From Solobacterium sp. (lineage in GTDB: Bacteria; Bacillota_I; Bacilli_A; Erysipelotrichales; Erysipelotrichaceae), in NCBI GenBank assembly GCA_017430925.1, contig JAFRMA010000011.1:48436-112435 (forward strand): a stretch of 64,000 bases of DNA. The letters run 5' to 3'. Each line of letters starts with the position of its first letter. The stretch's first letter is position 1. The position numbers were made by a program, and so were the translations under genes. Below, in pieces: positions 8,174 through 16,334 of the stretch. A model generated the notes under the pieces. The model ran no database searches. It had not been told where the DNA came from and saw only the letters and a list, made by a program, of their open reading frames with translations.

Positions 8174-8806
8174 TTATTTCTGCGTGTTGGTGATAAATAC
8201 AGAATACGGCAGGGTCTCGATCCACTTGCAGAATGTACGCCATTCCGGAAGACGATGATCTTTCCGCTGGATATACATGGTTTTCAGCTGACGGTAGTTC
8301 GTGGTCATCCTTGCGGTGATCTTGAAGCCTGCAGGATTGGAGTATAAAATCTCCAGATATCTGCGGGTCAGTTCCTGACGGAGTTCGGCGGTATCCTGTC
8401 CCTCTGCCTGTTTCTCCTTCAGGGTATTCTGCAGTTCGTTGTACTCTCTGACTTTTTCTTTCATGATCTCAATGATCCGGGGATCGGTGTATTCGATGTA
8501 GGCTTTATCCAGATCAAATTTGGTGATCCTGTGCATCGTACTCTGGGAACTGACAAAGTCAAAGAAGTGATATCGTTCGGCTTCTACCCATGCCTTATTG
8601 GTAAAGGTCAGGTCAAACTGTACGATGATTCCGTTCATGAAGTTGTCATGTCCGCTGCCCATCGGTGAGTTGGCCAGCCGGTGTGTGGTTTCGGTGATCG
8701 TTCCGTCTATGGCATTCACATCGACTGCCATGGAGAACTTTGCGCCTCGTACGGAATCCTCCAGACCATATACATTCACGTTATTTACTACTTCTTCAAT
8801 TTTCAT
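8174..8806 (-). CDS. Uncharacterised protein with distant similarity to ThyX
   Basis: The 210-residue protein has no family I can name with certainty. Two blocks recall flavin-dependent thymidylate synthase ThyX: AERYHFFDFVSSQSTMHRI sits where ThyX has its RHRxxSxxxxSxRY motif, and TNYRQLKTMYIQRKDHRLPEW recalls the C-terminal segment where ThyX has NxRSLxxFLxLR...AQWEIR (only parts shown). The RHR signature itself is not preserved, so thymidylate synthase activity is doubtful. A predicted helix between about 95 and 140 is rich in Glu, Lys and Gln. The start overlaps the 3' end of mnmG by 11 bases, with GAAAAAGG before the ATG, so it is translationally coupled to mnmG. Confidence 0.55.
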   Translation of the reverse strand: MKIEEVVNNVNVYGLEDSVRGAKFSMAVDVNAIDGTITETTHRLANSPMGSGHDNFMNGIIVQFDLTFTNKAWVEAERYHFFDFVSSQSTMHRITKFDLDKAYIEYTDPRIIEIMKEKVREYNELQNTLKEKQAEGQDTAELRQELTRRYLEILYSNPAGFKITARMTTNYRQLKTMYIQRKDHRLPEWRTFCKWIETLPYSVFITNTQK

Positions 8807-10679
8807 CCTTTTTCTCCTTCTGCCTGTGTTTCAAAGCGATTGCCAGTACCGCGATATCTGCCGGGTTTACGCCGGAGATCCGGGATGCCTGTCCTACCGT
8901 TGCCGGTTTATATTCTTTCAGTTTTTGTCTGCCTTCCAGTGACAGATTATCCACTTCATCGTAGTTGAACTCTGTTCCCAGCTTCTGTACTTCCAGTTTC
9001 TTCAGTTTTTCTGCTTCTCTCCTGGCTTTTTCAATATATCCTTCGTATTTGATGTCGAAATCGCATTTCTCTGCCAGTGCTTCATCGGTATCCATTCTAA
9101 TTGTTTCCAGTAGTGCATGTGTTGTGATATGGGGACGTTTCACCAGACTGATTCCGGTGATGCCGATCTGTTCATCATCGTCATAACCGGCATTTCTCAG
9201 GTATTCCGCGGTTTGCGCGTCCCTGGTGCTGAAACGTGTATTTCTCAGAGTATCCTTGAGTTCCTGCAGGGTTTCCTTTCTGCGCAGGTATTTCCGGTAT
9301 CGTTCTTCCGTGACCAGGCCGATGCGATGTCCCTTGTCGATCAGGCGTTCTTCCGCGTTATCGTGTCTCAGTAATAACCGGAATTCTGCCCGGCTGGTGA
9401 GTAAACGGTATGGTTCCAGGGTGCCTTTGGTAGTCAGGTCATCGATCAGTACACCGATGTAGGCTTCATCTCTGCTTAAGATCAGGGGTTCTTTTTCCTC
9501 GAGCTTTTGTATGGCGTTGATTCCGGCGAGGATTCCCTGTCCGGCTGCTTCTTCGTATCCAGATGTACCGTTTACCTGTCCTGCCGTGAAAAGATTGCGG
9601 ATGACCTTGGATTCCAGGGATGGCTTCATCTGTATCGGGTCTATAGCGTCATATTCGATTGCGTAGGCGTACTTCTTGATCACACAGTGTTCAAAGCCGG
9701 GTAATGTGTGCGTCATCTTCTCCTGTACATCTCTGGGCAGGGATGTGGAGAATCCCTGGACATAGGTCGTATCCAGAGATCGTGATTCCGGTTCCAGGAA
9801 TAACAGGTGTCTGGGTTTGTCCTTGAAGCGTACAAGTTTATCTTCTATTGATGGACAGTAACGCGGGCCTACGCCTTTGACAACACCGGAATACATGCTG
9901 GATCTGTGAAGATTAGCCATGATAATCTCATGTGTTTCTGCGGTAGTATGTGTCATATAACAGGGTACTTGCTGATCAAAGGGAAGGATCTTCTCGGTAT
10001 CTTCCGAGAAGTGCAGGAATTGATCCGTGCCGGGTTCCAGGGTCGTCCTGGTGAAATCAATGGAGTTTGTGTAGACACGCGGCGGTGTCCCTGTCTTCAG
10101 GCGGAAAGTTTTTAATCCGGCCTGACGCAGAGATTCAGACAATAAACCTGTGGTTGGTTCAAGGTCCGGTCCTCCGGGTAACACTTCATCACTGATCATG
10201 TTTACACCGGCCATGTATGTGCCTGTCGTCAGGATTACTGCCCGGGAAATAATCCGGGATCCGTCTGCCAGTTCCACGCCTTTTACCGTATCTCCTTCGA
10301 TGATCAGGGAGGTCGTCATCGCTTCCATGACAGTGAGATTCGGGGTGTGCAGACATACTTCCTGCATACGCTTGCTGTAAGCGAGCTTGTCGGATTGTAC
10401 ACGCAGAGCCCGTACTCCGGGACCTTTTGCACTGTTGAGCATCTTGAACTGGAGAGCGGTGATATCCGCGGTTCTGGGCATTTCCCCGCCGAGGGCATCG
10501 ATTTCACGTACGACGATTCCCTTGGCTGGTCCGCCTACCGATGGATTACACGGCATCTTCCCGATATTCTCTATGCTCAGAGTCAATAAAAGCGTGGGAT
10601 GAGATAATCTGGCACAAGCCAGCGCTGCCTCGATCCCCGCATGTCCTCCTCCGATAACGATGACATCAAAATCATTCAT
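8796..10679 (-). CDS. mnmG: tRNA uridine-5-carboxymethylaminomethyl modification enzyme MnmG (GidA)
   Basis: The 627-residue FAD protein shows the dinucleotide fold VIVIGGGHAGIEAALA at its start, the family motifs PCNPSVGGPAKGIVVREIDALG and TTGTYMAG, and GQVNGTSGYEEAAGQG in the FAD-binding half (each cited in part). With MnmE it installs carboxymethylaminomethyl at U34 of several tRNAs. The length is normal. MnmE is not in the window; in many Firmicutes mnmE and mnmG are adjacent near the origin, so the separation here is notable. The start overlaps the upstream gene by 8 bases (ATGAATGA), showing coupling within the dnaX-ybaB-recR-EVE-mnmG group. Confidence 0.95.
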   Translation of the reverse strand: MNDFDVIVIGGGHAGIEAALACARLSHPTLLLTLSIENIGKMPCNPSVGGPAKGIVVREIDALGGEMPRTADITALQFKMLNSAKGPGVRALRVQSDKLAYSKRMQEVCLHTPNLTVMEAMTTSLIIEGDTVKGVELADGSRIISRAVILTTGTYMAGVNMISDEVLPGGPDLEPTTGLLSESLRQAGLKTFRLKTGTPPRVYTNSIDFTRTTLEPGTDQFLHFSEDTEKILPFDQQVPCYMTHTTAETHEIIMANLHRSSMYSGVVKGVGPRYCPSIEDKLVRFKDKPRHLLFLEPESRSLDTTYVQGFSTSLPRDVQEKMTHTLPGFEHCVIKKYAYAIEYDAIDPIQMKPSLESKVIRNLFTAGQVNGTSGYEEAAGQGILAGINAIQKLEEKEPLILSRDEAYIGVLIDDLTTKGTLEPYRLLTSRAEFRLLLRHDNAEERLIDKGHRIGLVTEERYRKYLRRKETLQELKDTLRNTRFSTRDAQTAEYLRNAGYDDDEQIGITGISLVKRPHITTHALLETIRMDTDEALAEKCDFDIKYEGYIEKARREAEKLKKLEVQKLGTEFNYDEVDNLSLEGRQKLKEYKPATVGQASRISGVNPADIAVLAIALKHRQKEKKDEN

Positions 10680-11577
10680 GGTTAAAATATTCAGTCAATC
10701 TCTGTATTTCTTCTTCGTCTTCATTACAGAGTACCTGGAATTCCATATGTTTGACTGACAGGTTCCTCTGTTTCATCTGTAGTTTATATAATGTCAGTTT
10801 CCCGAAAAATTCTCTCTTCCTCAGGGCATAATTACGGCTTTGTGAGACAAACGGCACCGTGATCTTCACCTGGTCTTCTTCAATCTCAAGGATATCCGTA
10901 CGGCTTCCGCGGATCAGTTCTCCGGGGTTGTTTTTCAGGTATTCCTTTGCGAGCTTGTTGGCGGCTGCGCTTTCCTTTTCGGTGTACGCTGTCTTACCGA
11001 TCTGCTTGTTTATCAGGGTAAGCTGGTGACGTATTTCATCCCGGCGGAAGATATTCTCCGGCTCGCTGATCTCAGGCGCACTCCAGATATCGATACCGAC
11101 ATCTTCCGCTACCTTGAGGATCTTGGCGGTTGTGGAGGGATCTTCCTGATCCAGGTAGTAATAACTTTCCAGTTTCGGGGAGATTCTGAGTCCTACTTCT
11201 TCAGGATATACCGGTCCCAGGAAGAAGACTACATCTTCTAACTGAAGACAGCTCATTCTTTCAGGGATGGGTTTATCCTTGGCAGCTTTGCGTATCGCTT
11301 CCTCCATTTGAGCCAATGTATCATAACCGTTGGAATTGCCGTATTTCTTCCACATCGCTTCCAGGGACATGGATTGAGAAGAGACATAGTGCGCATATCC
11401 GACAAAGCCTTTCTTCCGGCTGTTGTTGGGACGGGTATAGAAAAACAGCAGTTCACCGGGATGGAAGTTGGTAAATTCCTTATGACTGGTAAGACGCCAG
11501 AAATTGATCCGGCGGTTACCGCATAACCGGTGATACTCAATCATCTTCTCATCTGTTACATAGGCTATAGAACTCAT
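10672..11577 (-). CDS. EVE-like (PUA-fold) domain protein of unknown function
   Basis: The 301-residue product is not a named protein. Its first half (INFWRLTSHKEFTNFHPGEL, FFYTRPNNSRKKGFVGYAHY and LEDVVFFLGPVYP) looks like an EVE/ASCH-type PUA fold, a module often binding modified DNA or RNA bases. The second half is charged, contains NPGELIRGSRTD, and ends with a FNHE tail. I start it at the ATG at 11577, one base after the recR stop; a GTG three codons earlier overlaps recR. It sits between recR and mnmG, so roles in nucleic-acid modification or repair are possible but unproven. Confidence 0.6.
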   Translation of the reverse strand: MSSIAYVTDEKMIEYHRLCGNRRINFWRLTSHKEFTNFHPGELLFFYTRPNNSRKKGFVGYAHYVSSQSMSLEAMWKKYGNSNGYDTLAQMEEAIRKAAKDKPIPERMSCLQLEDVVFFLGPVYPEEVGLRISPKLESYYYLDQEDPSTTAKILKVAEDVGIDIWSAPEISEPENIFRRDEIRHQLTLINKQIGKTAYTEKESAAANKLAKEYLKNNPGELIRGSRTDILEIEEDQVKITVPFVSQSRNYALRKREFFGKLTLYKLQMKQRNLSVKHMEFQVLCNEDEEEIQRLTEYFNHE

Positions 11578-11578
11578 A

Positions 11579-12178
11579 TCAGCCACCCATTTTTCTTCTG
11601 TCTGTGAGTGCGTGTGTCAAAGTGATCTCATCCGCGTAGTCCAGCAGACCTCCGGAAGGTATACCGTGGGCAATTCGTGTGACCAGGACATCCGGGGCAG
11701 TCTGCGCAAGTAATCTTGACAGGTACATGGCGGTGGTTTCCCCATCCAGGGTAGCGCTTGTGGCAAGAATGATCTCTTCGGCATCTTTAGCGCGTTCTGT
11801 AAGGGAATCGATGTTCAGATCTTCCGGTAAGATTCCCTTTCCTGAGGAGATCAGACCGTTCAGCACATGATATACCCCCTGGTATTCTCCGGTTCTTTCC
11901 ATGGCCAGGATATCTTTCGCCGACTGGACGACAAAGATCTGCCGGTGGTTACGTGAAGAATCACGGCAGATATCACATTCTTCCTCTTCAGAGAGATTCC
12001 CGCAGATCCGGCAGTGTTTCAGCTTCTGCTTGACATCCAGAAGTGCCTGGGCAAATTCCGTGACATCTTCCGTATCGCTTTCACTGATCAGTAAGGCATA
12101 GCGTTCTGCGGTTTTTTCTCCTACCCCAGGTAATCTGCGGAATTGTTCGATCAGTTTGATCAGACTGGAGGGATACAT
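11579..12178 (-). CDS. recR: Recombination protein RecR
   Basis: The 199-residue protein has the standard RecR layout: an N-terminal helix-hairpin-helix (LIEQFRRLPGVGEKTAERYA), a four-cysteine zinc finger (CRICGN...CDIC), a TOPRIM domain beginning at IFVVQSAKDILAMERTGEY, and the C-terminal GIPSGGLLDYADEITL segment. RecR works with RecF and RecO to load RecA on gapped DNA; recF is also in this window at 37934-39013. The start MYPSSLIKL was chosen over an in-frame upstream extension because RecR proteins begin there. It lies one base after the ybaB stop. Confidence 0.95.
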   Translation of the reverse strand: MYPSSLIKLIEQFRRLPGVGEKTAERYALLISESDTEDVTEFAQALLDVKQKLKHCRICGNLSEEEECDICRDSSRNHRQIFVVQSAKDILAMERTGEYQGVYHVLNGLISSGKGILPEDLNIDSLTERAKDAEEIILATSATLDGETTAMYLSRLLAQTAPDVLVTRIAHGIPSGGLLDYADEITLTHALTDRRKMGG

Positions 12179-12179
12179 C

Positions 12180-12497
12180 TTACAGTCCCGGGAACCCCGC
12201 TCCTTGCGTAAATACTCCGAGCTTGTCGTCACGGTCGCTGTTGACTTTGTCCAGCGCATCGTTGAAGGCAATCACAAGCATATCCTGGAGGATTTCCTTA
12301 TTCTCGGGGTTCATCAGTTCATCCGCGATCTCTACGACCTGGACTTCGGTGTCACCATTCATCTTTACGGTTACCCCTTCGGCTCCGCCGCTGTTTCCGG
12401 TATAAATCGTTTCGGATAACTCACCCTGGATCTTCATCATTTCGTTCTGCATCTGCTGGGCCTGTTTCATCAGGGAATCAAAATCAAAATTACTCAT
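12180..12497 (-). CDS. ybaB: YbaB/EbfC family nucleoid-associated protein
   Basis: The 105-residue protein has the typical YbaB start MSNFDFDSLMKQAQQMQNEM, with a long amphipathic helix, followed by VKMNGDTEVQVVEI and the conserved LEDMLVIAFNDAL-like helix near the end. YbaB dimers bind DNA with little sequence preference. The position between dnaX and recR is conserved across many bacteria. The start overlaps the end of dnaX by 8 bases. Confidence 0.93.
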   Translation of the reverse strand: MSNFDFDSLMKQAQQMQNEMMKIQGELSETIYTGNSGGAEGVTVKMNGDTEVQVVEIADELMNPENKEILQDMLVIAFNDALDKVNSDRDDKLGVFTQGAGFPGL

Positions 12498-14262
12498 CTT
12501 CTTCTATTACCTCTACGATATCTGCCCCGAAGAGTTCAATCAGCTGATCTTCCGGCCGTGAGGCTTCTCCTTCCTTGTTTTCCTGAATCGTATATCTTTG
12601 TATGTTTTTTGCGGATGGCAGTGACTGCGTCTTCCGGCGCTGGATGTATTCTGCGACTGCCTTGTCGTAGTTTTCCTTGGTAACTGCGTAGATCATCTTA
12701 TCCAGCTGGTTGTCTTTCAGATACAAGTATAATTCTTTGTTGAAGAGGGTTTCATTGATCGTATTGACAACTGCCTGCGCCGGGTTGCCCATCAGCAGCG
12801 CATCCGGACAGCTTGCGTACAGTTCCAGCTGGGTTAGTGCGGCAATATACTTGTTCATGACCAGGACATTGGTGATATTCCCCAGACGTACCAGGTCTTT
12901 GGCTTTTTCTTCCTTTGTGCACTGGACAAGGATACTCAGAATATCTTCTACCTGCATATTCAGGATCTGCGGGGATTCTTGTACAGGCTGCGGTACCGGT
13001 AGTTCTTCCGGAACCGGCGGTGTCTCCGTCTCTTCTTCCGGGACGCTTTCTATTACCGGTTCTTCCGGGATGATCTGCACAGGGACTTCCTGCTTTACCG
13101 GTTCGGCGGGTTTCGGCTCTGCGGGCTTTTGTTCGGCCGGTTTTGGCTGTACAGGTACAGCCGGGACAGGCTGAGTCCGTTTCACCGGGGTTTCCGGCAT
13201 CATTTTCAGACAGGCGATTTCGAAGACATTGACTGCGGATTGTGCGGTTTTATAGCGTTCAGAAGCTTCCATCAGCGTCTCGGTCATATTCAGAAGCTGT
13301 CTGGATGTGCCGAGGGAAGCGATGATCTGCGCCTGTTTCGCATTCAGTGTTCTGAGCAGGTTTTCTTTTTGTACTGCCTGATAGATCATACCGTCTTTCA
13401 AGGCATTGATCAGGTCTCCGGTCAGGCGCTTGATATCCATGCCTGAATGTTCATAGCCTTTGATCCGGGTCAGGATCTCTTCCACGTTGCCGGCAAAGAT
13501 TTCCTGGATAAATTCGAGCTTTTCCCCGGTGGAGGCTAATCCGTAGATTTCGTTGATCTTATCTTCGGTAATATCTCCCAGGGCATAGGCATTGGCCTGG
13601 TCCAGCATACTCAGGGCATCACGCATACCGCCGTCTGCCAGTTCCGCAAGTTTTTCCGCGGCTTTTTCTTCCAGATGGATGTGTTCCTGTGACGCGATGC
13701 GCAGTAAGTGTTCCGAGATCTGATATACCGGCACTTTGGTAAAGTCAAAGCGCTGGCAGCGGGAGATGATCGTACTCAAAAGTTTCTGGGGATCTGTCGT
13801 CGCCAGAATAAAGATGACATGTTCCGGGGGTTCTTCCAGGGTTTTTAATAAAGCGCTGGCGGCGGAGGAAGATAACTGGTGTACCTCATCGATAATGTAG
13901 ATCTTATATCTGCCCATCATCGGGGATAATCTGGCACGTTCGATCAGAGAACGGATATCTTCAACGTGGGTTTCATTTGCGGCGTTGATTTCCACAATAT
14001 CCGGGTGATTGTTGTCGGATGCTGCCTGGCAGTTGGCGCAGTGCTCGCATGGCGCATGTGCCTGGTCTTCGCAGTTTACCGCTTTGGCCAGAAGTCTTGC
14101 CATGGTTGTTTTACCTGTACCGCGGGGACCGCAAAACAAGTACGCATGACCTACTTTCCCCTCTTTCAAGGCGTTGCGGATCGAACGTACGATATATTCC
14201 TGACCGACGACTTCTTCAAATGTTTTGGAACGGTATTTCTGATAGAGCGCTATTTTGCCCAT
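12490..14262 (-). CDS. dnaX: DNA polymerase III subunit gamma/tau
   Basis: The 590-residue clamp-loader ATPase starts MGKIALYQKYRSKTFEEVVG. It has Walker A GPRGTGKTTMARLLA, a zinc module with cysteines in CEDQAHAPCEHCANC, a Walker B/DExx region YIIDEVHQLSSSA and an SRC arginine-finger segment. Residues about 355-435 form a Pro/Glu/Val-rich linker with repeated KPAE units, followed by a tau-like C-terminal domain. I saw no obvious slippery frameshift site for a gamma form, but did not search every frame. It is the first gene of dnaX-ybaB-recR. A TTATAAT hexamer lies about 20 bases upstream of an AAAGGAG SD. Confidence 0.95.
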   Translation of the reverse strand: MGKIALYQKYRSKTFEEVVGQEYIVRSIRNALKEGKVGHAYLFCGPRGTGKTTMARLLAKAVNCEDQAHAPCEHCANCQAASDNNHPDIVEINAANETHVEDIRSLIERARLSPMMGRYKIYIIDEVHQLSSSAASALLKTLEEPPEHVIFILATTDPQKLLSTIISRCQRFDFTKVPVYQISEHLLRIASQEHIHLEEKAAEKLAELADGGMRDALSMLDQANAYALGDITEDKINEIYGLASTGEKLEFIQEIFAGNVEEILTRIKGYEHSGMDIKRLTGDLINALKDGMIYQAVQKENLLRTLNAKQAQIIASLGTSRQLLNMTETLMEASERYKTAQSAVNVFEIACLKMMPETPVKRTQPVPAVPVQPKPAEQKPAEPKPAEPVKQEVPVQIIPEEPVIESVPEEETETPPVPEELPVPQPVQESPQILNMQVEDILSILVQCTKEEKAKDLVRLGNITNVLVMNKYIAALTQLELYASCPDALLMGNPAQAVVNTINETLFNKELYLYLKDNQLDKMIYAVTKENYDKAVAEYIQRRKTQSLPSAKNIQRYTIQENKEGEASRPEDQLIELFGADIVEVIEEDE

Positions 14263-14295
14263 AGAGACTCCTTTACTTGAAAATTATAACAAAAC

Positions 14296-14334
14296 AAAGG
14301 GTTTTCCTTAAGCGTTTTCCGCGGATTACCCTTT
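14296..14334 (-). terminator. Probable terminator after tadA
   Basis: On the minus strand AAAGGGT and ACCCTTT pair around a GC-containing loop and are followed by TGTTTTGTT. The stem begins at the tadA stop codon. It would separate tadA from dnaX transcription, consistent with a dnaX promoter in the same gap. Confidence 0.45.
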
Positions 14335-14839
14335 ATTCCTGTGTGATTTTAAATTGATTCTTATCCCTTTTCGGTTTTTTTCTTTTTTCCCGGAAAAATT
14401 CTGTCAGGATCATGCCGCATTCTTCAGCCAGAATTCCCGAAGTGACTTTCGGATGGTGGTTCAGCCGGGAAATTGTCTTGATTTCAATCAGACTGTCTAC
14501 TGCCCCGCCTTTGGGGTCTTTTGTCCCATAGTACAGATTTTTTATCCTGGATAAGACGATGGCACCGATACACATCATGCAGGGTTCCAGGGTCACATAC
14601 AGATCACATTCATCCAGACACCATGTATGCATGGCTTCAGAGGCTTTCTGGATTGCCAGCATTTCCGCGTGTGCGTATGCCTGCATGGAGTGTTCACGGA
14701 GATTATGTGCTTTTGCGATCACTTCGTCATGAAAGACGATGACTGCACCTACCGGTACTTCATCGATTTCTCTGGCTTTTTGCGCTTCTTCCAGCGCCAT
14801 CCGCATATAGTATTCGTGCTTTTCCTGCTCGTTTTCCAT
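14333..14839 (-). CDS. tadA: tRNA(Arg) adenosine-34 deaminase TadA
   Basis: The 168-residue zinc deaminase has the HAEML active-site motif and the PCMMC zinc-ligand motif, with GAVIVFHDEVI before them. TadA converts A34 to inosine in tRNA-Arg(ACG), which then reads CGU, CGC and CGA codons. This is relevant because the three arginine T-boxes in this window read as CGC, a codon decoded by that inosine tRNA. The C-terminus carries a basic tail (FFREKRKKPKRDKNQF). The position next to the SRP RNA gene and dnaX matches B. subtilis. Confidence 0.94.
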   Translation of the reverse strand: MENEQEKHEYYMRMALEEAQKAREIDEVPVGAVIVFHDEVIAKAHNLREHSMQAYAHAEMLAIQKASEAMHTWCLDECDLYVTLEPCMMCIGAIVLSRIKNLYYGTKDPKGGAVDSLIEIKTISRLNHHPKVTSGILAEECGMILTEFFREKRKKPKRDKNQFKITQE

Positions 14840-14850
14840 GATATAAAAAA

Positions 14851-14930
14851 TGGTACACCCAGGCAGAGGTTTGTATGGCTGCTTCCTTCCGGACCTGACC
14901 AGGTTCTATACGTACCTGTTGTACCATTGG
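14851..14930 (-). ncRNA. ffs: Signal recognition particle RNA (small bacterial 4.5S type)
   Basis: On the minus strand the sequence contains the universally conserved SRP apical segment (GGTCAGGTCCGGAAGGAAGC), with the GGAA tetraloop and the Ffh-binding symmetric loop. The ends pair through TGGTACA and TGTACCA. The 3' end runs straight into TTTTTTATAT, which acts as the terminator. At about 80 nt it is the short form lacking the Alu domain, unlike the long B. subtilis scRNA. Its location between the phosphatase gene and tadA-dnaX is the classical Firmicutes position. Confidence 0.95.
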
Positions 14931-14931
14931 C

Positions 14932-14960
14932 ATTATATTCTGTTTTTCGTAAAAAGACAA
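14932..14960 (-). promoter_or_regulatory. Promoter of the SRP RNA gene
   Basis: On the minus strand TTGTCT (14955-14960) and TATAAT (14932-14937) are separated by 17 bases. The predicted start falls at the 5' end of the SRP RNA near 14926-14930. Confidence 0.8.
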
Positions 14961-14970
14961 TGTCTATCTC

Positions 14971-15549
14971 TCAGGGATATACTTCTTCGGGGATTGAATA
15001 CCCCTTTTCTGTATACTCAGTAACGTAAACAGCGCAGTTTCCGATGAACTTGTGCCAGTAGCTTCCCTGAGATTCCGGCGTGAGGTATTCCAAAGCACCT
15101 TTCATCGCGATCGCATGTGTGGAGATCAGAACGTTGCCTTCAACCGGGTTCTGAGCAAGATCTGCCAGGAAAGCGCCGAGACGACCTGTTACTTCTTCCA
15201 GCGGCTCCATGCCTGCAGGTGCGGGGACATGGATAAAATCCCGGAAGAATTCTGTGATCTCCGGATTGGGATTCCGAAGATCCATATCTTCATATGATCC
15301 GTAGTCCATCTCTGTCAGCCGTTCATCGATCTGCGGGGTGATTCCGGATGCGATTTCCGCAGTCTGAATTGCACGCTGGAGTGGTCCGGAATAGACAGCT
15401 TTGAATTGTATGTCATTTGTTTGGAACCATTCTCCGGCTTGTCTGGCCTGCAGGATTCCTTCTTCATTCAGTGGACGGTTACTTCTCCCTTGTAACAGAT
15501 GTGCTTTATTGGCATCGGTCTGCCCATGCCGCAAGATATAAACTTTCAT
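14971..15549 (-). CDS. Histidine phosphatase family protein (phosphoglycerate mutase-like)
   Basis: The 192-residue protein opens with MKVYILRHGQTDANK, the RHG catalytic motif of the branch. AVYSGPLQRAIQTAEI contributes the second phosphate-binding Arg, EMDYGSYEDMD the acid/base Glu, and ISTHAIAMKGALEYL the second catalytic His. Small proteins of this type are mostly broad-specificity phosphatases (PhoE or CobC-like) rather than glycolytic mutases. The start was set at this Met because GAGGAGG precedes it and the motif is always N-terminal. The gene is 14 bases from ydcF in the serS transcript. Confidence 0.85.
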   Translation of the reverse strand: MKVYILRHGQTDANKAHLLQGRSNRPLNEEGILQARQAGEWFQTNDIQFKAVYSGPLQRAIQTAEIASGITPQIDERLTEMDYGSYEDMDLRNPNPEITEFFRDFIHVPAPAGMEPLEEVTGRLGAFLADLAQNPVEGNVLISTHAIAMKGALEYLTPESQGSYWHKFIGNCAVYVTEYTEKGYSIPEEVYP

Positions 15550-15563
15550 AATATACTTCCTCC

Positions 15564-16334
15564 TCAGAATCCGAAGATCCAGTAGAACAGGATACAGGCA
15601 AGTTCTCTGGGGTAGTAGGTCGGCAATAACCACCAAGGTGTTTTCGCCCGCAGCAGTCCGGCATCTATATCCATCGTACCGGTCAGGTATTTAACACGAT
15701 ATAGATGGAAAGAATTGGTCGAAACAGCGATTTTATCGTTTAATCCGTTTGTTTTGATGATTTCCAGTGCATTCTTGATGTTTTCTGCTGTGGAAGTCGA
15801 CTGATCTTCCATATAGATCTTTGTTTCTTCAATACCGTTTTGGATCAGCCAGTCTTTCATTGTCTGCGCTTCCAGAACACCGTTCACAACGATTCCTCCA
15901 CATACGATAAATGATGTGTTTGTGTCTTTTTGGTAATACTCCATTGCCCTTTCCAAGCGCTTTACAACCAGAAGCGGTGGGGTACCATCAGGATTCGTGC
16001 CGCTCGCCAAGACAAGGATCGTTCTTCCAGGCTCCGGTTCCGGTGTACTTGCTGCCTGAAATATACAAACGGACTCAATTGTAATTAATATGGCTACAAA
16101 TGCGCAGACCAAGAGTATCAGTTTTTTGAATTTTTTCACGAATTTCTTTAGTAAAGGATGTATTCTGTCAAAGAAAAGTCCGTATACAGCCAAAAACAAG
16201 CAGAGAATCATCCCTCCGACACTTCCAATATTCACATAATGACTAAAATAGGGATACGCAAAGAGCGGAAATCCACATATGCCTATCCCTGTTAACCATA
16301 GATTTTGTTTGCCAGAATGTTTCACGTGAAACAT
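15564..16334 (-). CDS. YdcF/ElyC family (DUF218) membrane protein
   Basis: The 256-residue protein has about three N-terminal membrane helices (through residue 90) and then a DUF218 domain: TILVLASGTNPDG, a VCGGIVVNGVLEAQ segment, MEDQSTSTAENIKNAL with the conserved STxTxEN pattern, and AVSTNSFHLYRV. Family members such as ElyC and SanA act in envelope integrity, possibly on lipid carriers. The ATG overlaps the serS stop by one base (TAATG). Codons 1-6 (MFHVKH) are encoded by a perfect parS palindrome, so the N-terminus is dictated by a chromosome-segregation site. Confidence 0.8.
   Translation of the reverse strand: MFHVKHSGKQNLWLTGIGICGFPLFAYPYFSHYVNIGSVGGMILCLFLAVYGLFFDRIHPLLKKFVKKFKKLILLVCAFVAILITIESVCIFQAASTPEPEPGRTILVLASGTNPDGTPPLLVVKRLERAMEYYQKDTNTSFIVCGGIVVNGVLEAQTMKDWLIQNGIEETKIYMEDQSTSTAENIKNALEIIKTNGLNDKIAVSTNSFHLYRVKYLTGTMDIDAGLLRAKTPWWLLPTYYPRELACILFYWIFGF
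16318..16333. promoter_or_regulatory. parS: parS centromere-like site 1
   Basis: The site is TGTTTCACGTGAAACA, a perfect 16-bp palindrome identical to the consensus bound by ParB/Spo0J in Bacillus and many other bacteria. It covers codons 1-6 of the YdcF-like gene, and lies about 26 kb left of oriC, as expected for origin-proximal parS sites. No parA or parB gene was found in the window. Confidence 0.95.

Noticed and set aside
12710..13174. A Gly/Ser/Thr-rich plus-strand frame
   Set aside because: It is the shadow of the Pro/Glu-rich linker of DnaX on the minus strand.
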